Positions 7,115 to 10,912 of a stretch of 10,912 nucleotides of DNA are shown here, one piece after another. Position 1 is the first letter of the stretch; each line of letters opens with the position of its first letter. The notes below the pieces were generated by a model that had not been told where the DNA came from, made no database searches, and worked only from the letters and a program-made list of their open reading frames with translations. This DNA comes from Deltaproteobacteria bacterium. Lineage in GTDB: Bacteria > Desulfobacterota > UBA8473. The translations under genes were made by a program, and so were the position numbers. Location of the stretch: positions 1-10,912 of the forward strand of contig JAUXHQ010000030.1 of the NCBI GenBank assembly GCA_030621455.1, written 5' to 3'.

Positions 7115-7137
7115 CCTCCCGGGAAAAAGAGGGGAGG
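7115..7137 (+). promoter_or_regulatory. Hairpin enclosing the ribosome binding site of the nuclease gene
   Basis: CCTCCC (7115-7120) pairs perfectly with GGGAGG (7132-7137) around an 11-base A-rich loop. The right arm is the Shine-Dalgarno of the gene starting at 7143. The six-pair stem has five G-C pairs, so the ribosome binding site would be largely hidden in the folded message. This could keep expression low, or act as a translational switch. Confidence 0.5.
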
Positions 7138-7142
7138 ATAAT

Positions 7143-7700
7143 ATGTTTTCACGGATGAAAAGCGTACGATTCATTACCCTTGTTCTCGTGCTCTTACCCA
7201 TCTGCCCCTTTGGTTTATTCGTCGAGGATGTCGATGGCAACGATGACATCCGAGTCTATTTCAGCCCCAACGGCAGATGTGAGAAGGTGATAATTGAAGA
7301 AATCTTGAAGGCCAAAAGCTCTATCCATGTCGCCATGTTCAAATTCACCAACGGTCGGATAGCAAGGGCTCTTGTTCAGGCTTCGAGACAGGGCATAGAC
7401 GTAAAGGTGCTCATGGACAGGGACAGTGCCCAAGATACCTATTCTAAAGACGTGTTTCTCAAGAATAAGGGCGTAAGTGTTGTATTGAGGAGGGGACGAT
7501 ATAGAGATAATAGGGGGCACGGAGCCGGATTAATGCACAACAAATTCGCCATCATTGATGGAAAGATAGCTATCGCGGGATCATATAACTGGACTGCTTC
7601 GGCAGAGAAATGGAATAACGAAAACCTGTTAATCATATCGGCCGTTAGCGTCGCCAGACTTTTCGAAAGAGAATTCAGTAACCTCTGGACAAAAAAATGA
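7143..7700 (+). CDS. Secreted phospholipase D-like (Nuc-type) nuclease
   Basis: This 185-residue protein has one HKD active-site motif, His132-x-Lys134-x4-Asp139, followed by the usual glycine-serine (GSYNWT, 146-151). Single-HKD proteins of this size resemble bacterial endonuclease Nuc, which forms its active site as a dimer and cuts DNA without metal. Bacterial PLD-fold phosphodiesterases of this size are also annotated simply as PLD-like proteins. The N terminus has basic residues and a hydrophobic stretch (about 9-25), indicating export through Sec, though no clear AxA cleavage site is visible. The start is set by GGGGAGG (7131-7137), five bases before ATG. The stop overlaps the next start as ATGA (7697-7700), so it is coupled to the lipoprotein gene. 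The real substrate (DNA, lipid or other phosphodiester) is not readable. Confidence 0.85.
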   Translation: MFSRMKSVRFITLVLVLLPICPFGLFVEDVDGNDDIRVYFSPNGRCEKVIIEEILKAKSSIHVAMFKFTNGRIARALVQASRQGIDVKVLMDRDSAQDTYSKDVFLKNKGVSVVLRRGRYRDNRGHGAGLMHNKFAIIDGKIAIAGSYNWTASAEKWNNENLLIISAVSVARLFEREFSNLWTKK

Positions 7701-9652
7701 AGTATTTAAGGTCTGTCTTATCTATACTTGCTATTTTTCTCGTCTTCAGTTGCGTCCCTTCTAAGATTGCAAGGAGAGAGCATCCACCCGAATACCCGAA
7801 GCTGTCAGACAAAGAAGGACGAGAGGGAATCTCCAGGGAAGAAGCCATTGCAAGGGCTTATGAGAAGGCCGACAGAGGGTATAGGGAAGGCCGGTTCCGT
7901 CAGGCTATCGAGGACTTTGAAGGTTTCATATCAAGGTTTCCATCGAGTGATCTTGTGGATGATGCATTCTTCAAAATGGGGGAGATATATTTTTCTGCGG
8001 GCGATTACGATAAATCGTTGTCACTTTTCCAGAAGGTTATGCAGGATTTTCCCACAAGCACGATCTATAATAAGGCAAGGCTTAAGCTGGCAATGTCCCA
8101 TCTAAAGCTGGGGAACATCCAGGACTCGATCCAAATCCTCAAAAGTATGAGTTCAGGTCCTGTCGGAGAGGAGGAAAAAATAAAGATACACTTGCTGTTG
8201 GGAAAAAATTATGAAGAACTCAGTAAGAATCTTGTAGCCATCTCTTGGTACATAAGGGCGATGAACATCTCAGACAACGAGGAATCAATTGAAAAAATAA
8301 GAGACGAAGTGAAGAGAGTTATCAATGTCCACTTCTCTAAAAATGAGCTGTTAGAAATTATCTATCTTTATGGGAGTCAGTTTCCAAGCGGTTATGCCGA
8401 ATTCAAACTGGCAAAAGTCTATTTCATAGAGAAGGAATTGAATGAGGCGAGTCTAATCCTTGTACGGATGCTCAATGGACATCCAGAACATGAATACAGG
8501 TTCCAGGCCCAAGCACTATTGGAAGAGATCAACCAAAGACTTGTAACAGACGTAAATGCCATCGGCTGTATCCTTCCACTTACCGGCAAGTACGCTGCGT
8601 ATGGAAAGAAAACCCTCCACGGCATAGAACTGGCTGCCGGTGTATTCAGCCGCTCTTTCGAGGGGTCACCAATAAAACTGATAATCAAAGACTCCGAAGG
8701 AGACCCGGAGGTGGCTGGTAACCAAGTGGACGAACTGGTGTTGGCCGCCAACGTGATCTGCATAATCGGCCCCCTGTTGAGTGTAACAGCTGAAACTGCC
8801 GCAATAAGGGCCGAAGAACTAAGGATTCCGATGATCGTCCTGTCTCATAAGAAGGATATTACGCAAACCGGGGAGTATATCTTTCAAAACAGTCTAACCC
8901 CGGATTTGCAAACCACTACAATTGTGGATTATGCAACGGAGACATTGGAATTAAAGCGTTTTGTCATCCTCTACCCTGATAATAATTACGGAACTGATTT
9001 CATGAACCTCTTCTGGGACAAGGTATTAGAACACGGAGGAGAAATCGTAGGGGTGGAATCGTACCTCCCGGACCAGAATGATTTCCAAAATGAGATCAAG
9101 AAATTGGTAGGGCTCTATTATGAAGACCGCGAGGATGAACTAGAGGATACGGGAGTAGAAGGGGAAGAATTACAACCGATTATCGATTTTGATGCCATAT
9201 TCATCCCCGATTACTATGACAAGGTAGGGCTGATCCTTCCTCAGCTGGCGTACTGTGATGTTGTGGGTACACAGCTTTTAGGTACGAGCGGATGGAATTC
9301 ACAACAGCTCATTAAGATGGCGAGAGAATACGCACAAGGCGCTGTCTTTGTAGACGGCTTTTTCAAAGGCAGTCCCTACCCTTTTGTTCGGAAGTTCCTT
9401 CATGAATTCAGGTCAATCTTTGATGAAGAACCCGGGATACTCGAAGCGCAGGCTTATGATTCCGCCAATATGGTTATAGGTCTCATCAAAAATCAAGGGA
9501 TCGAATCACGGGATGGTTTGAGAGAAGGGCTGTGTGAGCTAAGGGACTATCCGGGAGTCTCTGGGGCTACCTCTTTTAAAGAGACAGGAAATTCGGACAA
9601 GATGCTCTTTGTCCTGACAGTGAAAGGCGGTCATATAGAGCAACTAAGGTAG
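7697..9652 (+). CDS. TPR-containing lipoprotein with periplasmic-binding (LpoA/penicillin-binding protein activator-like) domain
   Basis: This is a 651-residue predicted lipoprotein. The signal peptide ends at a lipobox-like VFSC, with the lipidated Cys at residue 19. Residues about 45-275 form TPR/YfiO-like helical repeats (AYEKADRGYREGRFRQAIED, then FFKMGEIYFSAGDYDKSLSLF). From about residue 288 the sequence IGCILPLTGKYAAYGKKTL opens a type I periplasmic-binding-protein fold of the branched-chain amino acid/LpoA kind, running to the end. This two-part layout matches LpoA and related penicillin-binding protein activators, which stimulate peptidoglycan synthases from the outer membrane. A ligand-binding sensor is an alternative. 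An acidic insert lies near residues 475-495 (YEDREDELEDTGVEGEEL). The gene is coupled to the upstream nuclease by ATGA. Its stop end overlaps that of the convergent tatC by 9 bp. Confidence 0.85.
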   Translation: MKYLRSVLSILAIFLVFSCVPSKIARREHPPEYPKLSDKEGREGISREEAIARAYEKADRGYREGRFRQAIEDFEGFISRFPSSDLVDDAFFKMGEIYFSAGDYDKSLSLFQKVMQDFPTSTIYNKARLKLAMSHLKLGNIQDSIQILKSMSSGPVGEEEKIKIHLLLGKNYEELSKNLVAISWYIRAMNISDNEESIEKIRDEVKRVINVHFSKNELLEIIYLYGSQFPSGYAEFKLAKVYFIEKELNEASLILVRMLNGHPEHEYRFQAQALLEEINQRLVTDVNAIGCILPLTGKYAAYGKKTLHGIELAAGVFSRSFEGSPIKLIIKDSEGDPEVAGNQVDELVLAANVICIIGPLLSVTAETAAIRAEELRIPMIVLSHKKDITQTGEYIFQNSLTPDLQTTTIVDYATETLELKRFVILYPDNNYGTDFMNLFWDKVLEHGGEIVGVESYLPDQNDFQNEIKKLVGLYYEDREDELEDTGVEGEELQPIIDFDAIFIPDYYDKVGLILPQLAYCDVVGTQLLGTSGWNSQQLIKMAREYAQGAVFVDGFFKGSPYPFVRKFLHEFRSIFDEEPGILEAQAYDSANMVIGLIKNQGIESRDGLREGLCELRDYPGVSGATSFKETGNSDKMLFVLTVKGGHIEQLR

Positions 9653-10372
9653 CTCTTGCTTCTTCCCGAAGAACCTGGCCACCCATATGCTCACCTCATA
9701 CAGCAACAAGAGAGGAACGGCCATCATTAACTGTGTTATTACATCAGGAGGGGTGAACAATGCGGCCGCAACAAAGGCAATGATAAACGCATATTTTCTT
9801 TGCGAAGATAGCATCTTGGCATTGACTATCCCTATCTTGGATAAGAAGAGGACAAAGAGAGGCAGTTCAAACATAACCCCGAAAGCGATAAGCAACTTGG
9901 CAGAAAAGGAGAGATACTCCTTAACGGATGGCAACGGCCGTATAACATCACTGGCAAAGCTCATGAAGAATTTAAAGCCAACAGGGAAGACCAGGTAATA
10001 ACCGAACATCGCTCCACCAACAAAAAAGATGGTTGAAAATATAACAAAAGGAAATACGTGGCTCTTTTCTCTTTCATAAAGGCCCGGGGATATAAAAGAC
10101 CAGAGCTGGTACAAAACTACCGGGCTTGCCATGAAGATGCCTGCCAGGAACGATACCTTCAAATAAGTGAAGAAGGCTTCGGTCACGCCTGTAAAGATCA
10201 AGGACCCCTCTGGTGGCAATACACTTACCAGGGGTTCCATCAATACGTGGAATATTCTCTTCGAGAAGAAATAGGAGATAATGAATCCGACACCAATTGC
10301 GATAAAACAAGTGATCAACCGCCTTCTCAACTCTTCGAGATGAGCAGTAAAGGGAAGCTTTTCATCAGCCAC
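9644..10372 (-). CDS. tatC: Sec-independent protein translocase subunit TatC
   Basis: TatC is the integral inner-membrane core of the twin-arginine translocase. With TatB it recognises the RR signal peptide of folded exported proteins. The GTG at 10372 is preferred over the ATG at 10402: it gives a 242-residue protein beginning [20 protein letters not shown], is preceded by GGTGGAG, and overlaps tatB by only 8 bases instead of 38. The conserved [11 protein letters not shown] terminus is present, as are [12 protein letters not shown] after the second membrane segment, FELP, and TPPD before the last segments. About six membrane helices are visible. The C terminus is short and basic (FFGKKQELP). 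It is the second gene of a tatB-tatC operon. Its 3' end runs 9 bp into the convergent lipoprotein gene. Confidence 0.96.
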   Translation of the reverse strand: MADEKLPFTAHLEELRRRLITCFIAIGVGFIISYFFSKRIFHVLMEPLVSVLPPEGSLIFTGVTEAFFTYLKVSFLAGIFMASPVVLYQLWSFISPGLYEREKSHVFPFVIFSTIFFVGGAMFGYYLVFPVGFKFFMSFASDVIRPLPSVKEYLSFSAKLLIAFGVMFELPLFVLFLSKIGIVNAKMLSSQRKYAFIIAFVAAALFTPPDVITQLMMAVPLLLLYEVSIWVARFFGKKQELP

Positions 10373-10709
10373 TGAGTTCTCCACCTTCCGTGATATCTCC
10401 ATTCCTTCTTAACGCCGTTGCCTTCGCGGTTCCACCTTCCCCATTCCCTTCCTTCTCTTCCACTTCTTCTAATTCAGTTGTCTCCTTTATATCCCTCACT
10501 ACCCCTTCATAGTCTTTAACCAATTCTTCTTTTTCACTGATCAGCTCCCCGCTAATATCCAGGTTTTCCCTAACCTCCTCGGCGGCCTTTTTGAACTCTG
10601 CCATCCCCCTTGCCAAGGTTCGCGCAAGGTCAGGCAGTTTCTTCGGGCCGACAAATATCAAAGCCACTATAAAGATTAGTACCAATTCGGGAAGCCCAAT
10701 CCCAAACAT
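10365..10709 (-). CDS. tatB: Twin-arginine translocase subunit TatB (TatA/B family)
   Basis: TatB is a single-span membrane protein that pairs with TatC in the receptor complex of the Tat pathway. The 114-residue protein starts [20 protein letters not shown], followed by the hinge [10 protein letters not shown] and an amphipathic helix ([12 protein letters not shown]), with an acidic low-complexity tail. The Gly-Pro hinge and Glu8 in the membrane span point to TatB rather than TatA, which usually has FG at the hinge. A dual TatA/TatB role cannot be excluded, because no separate tatA lies in the window. GGAG (on the - strand, 10717-10720) precedes the start. A good promoter lies about 60 bases upstream. 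tatC follows with an 8-base overlap at the preferred GTG start, which suggests translational coupling. Confidence 0.92.
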   Translation of the reverse strand: MFGIGLPELVLIFIVALIFVGPKKLPDLARTLARGMAEFKKAAEEVRENLDISGELISEKEELVKDYEGVVRDIKETTELEEVEEKEGNGEGGTAKATALRRNGDITEGGELSG

Positions 10710-10765
10710 CTTTTTTCTCCCGCATGCTGAATTAATGGATACACACTACCTGTAGCCCGAATATA

Positions 10766-10794
10766 AGAATAGGGGTTTTCACCATGCCTGTCAA
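10766..10794 (-). promoter_or_regulatory. Sigma70-like promoter for tatB-tatC
   Basis: On the - strand, a perfect TTGACA -35 (10794-10789) is followed after exactly 17 bases by TATTCT (10771-10766), which matches four of six consensus -10 positions. Transcription would start near 10759, leaving a leader of about 50 bases before the tatB ATG at 10709. Spacing and orientation fit well. Confidence 0.65.
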
Positions 10795-10858
10795 TGATTA
10801 TTTCTGCACGTCGGCAATTAAAGCAGCCTTGTTCATTGAATCATCGGTAAAAATAATG

Positions 10859-10884
10859 AGTGTCTAAAATTTGAAGTGCCTAAA
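10859..10884. repeat. Two direct copies of AGTGYCTAAA, 16 bp apart
   Basis: AGTGTCTAAA (10859-10868) and AGTGCCTAAA (10875-10884) are nearly identical, starting 16 bases apart. A third A/T-rich segment with TTAAAATT follows. They lie upstream of the tatB promoter, outside any gene. They may be the edge of a longer array cut by the window end, or tandem binding sites. Confidence 0.4.
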
Positions 10885-10912
10885 TTGCTTAAAATTAAGG
10901 AATACGCCCCAA

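Noticed and set aside
9660..9673. Hairpin TTCTT-CCCG-AAGAA as a bidirectional terminator at the convergent junction
   Set aside because: The stem is only 5 bp and AT-rich, lies inside tatC, and has no T run on either side.
9687..9998. Open frame on the + strand opposite tatC
   Set aside because: It lacks a ribosome binding site and family resemblance, and lies antisense to the clearly conserved tatC.

Overview
The window looks like a chromosomal segment of a Gram-negative bacterium of moderate GC content, most likely an anaerobic member of the Desulfobacterota (former Deltaproteobacteria). This rests on the HrcA/CIRCE-controlled hrcA-grpE-dnaK block, the tatB-tatC pair, and an outer-membrane-type lipoprotein that joins TPR repeats to a periplasmic-binding-protein fold. 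The phylum is an inference from gene types and order. No rRNA, tRNA, CRISPR array, insertion sequence or phage gene was seen.

Region 1 (1-2204, + strand) is the end of a translationally coupled operon. It holds the C-terminal 45 codons of an unrecognised gene, a short zinc alcohol dehydrogenase-type (MDR) protein that starts by ATGA overlap, and a TrpD-like phosphoribosyltransferase. In the last of these the PRPP and metal motifs are kept, but residues that normally contact anthranilate are changed. Together they look like a small metabolic pathway of unknown substrate.

Region 2 (2205-2846) has no gene. It carries a sigma70-like promoter with a perfect CIRCE operator, then a 250-base leader containing an unusual palindromic repeat. 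Region 3 (2847-6978) is hrcA, grpE and dnaK, separated by unusually wide gaps of 247 and 291 bases. A second copy of the same palindromic repeat lies directly in front of dnaK. dnaJ does not follow dnaK.

Region 4 (6979-9652) holds a small secreted phospholipase D-like nuclease and a 651-residue lipoprotein related to penicillin-binding-protein activators/LpoA. They are coupled by a 4-base ATGA overlap. The nuclease's ribosome binding site lies in a strong 6-bp hairpin.

Region 5 (9644-10912, - strand) is a tatB-tatC operon with its own promoter. It converges on the lipoprotein gene so closely that the two stop ends overlap by 9 bp.

The main unexplained signal is the repeat family upstream of both hrcA and dnaK: four arms related to TTAGTGCCCATCCAGAAATG, arranged as two large imperfect palindromes inside the leaders of two heat-shock genes.
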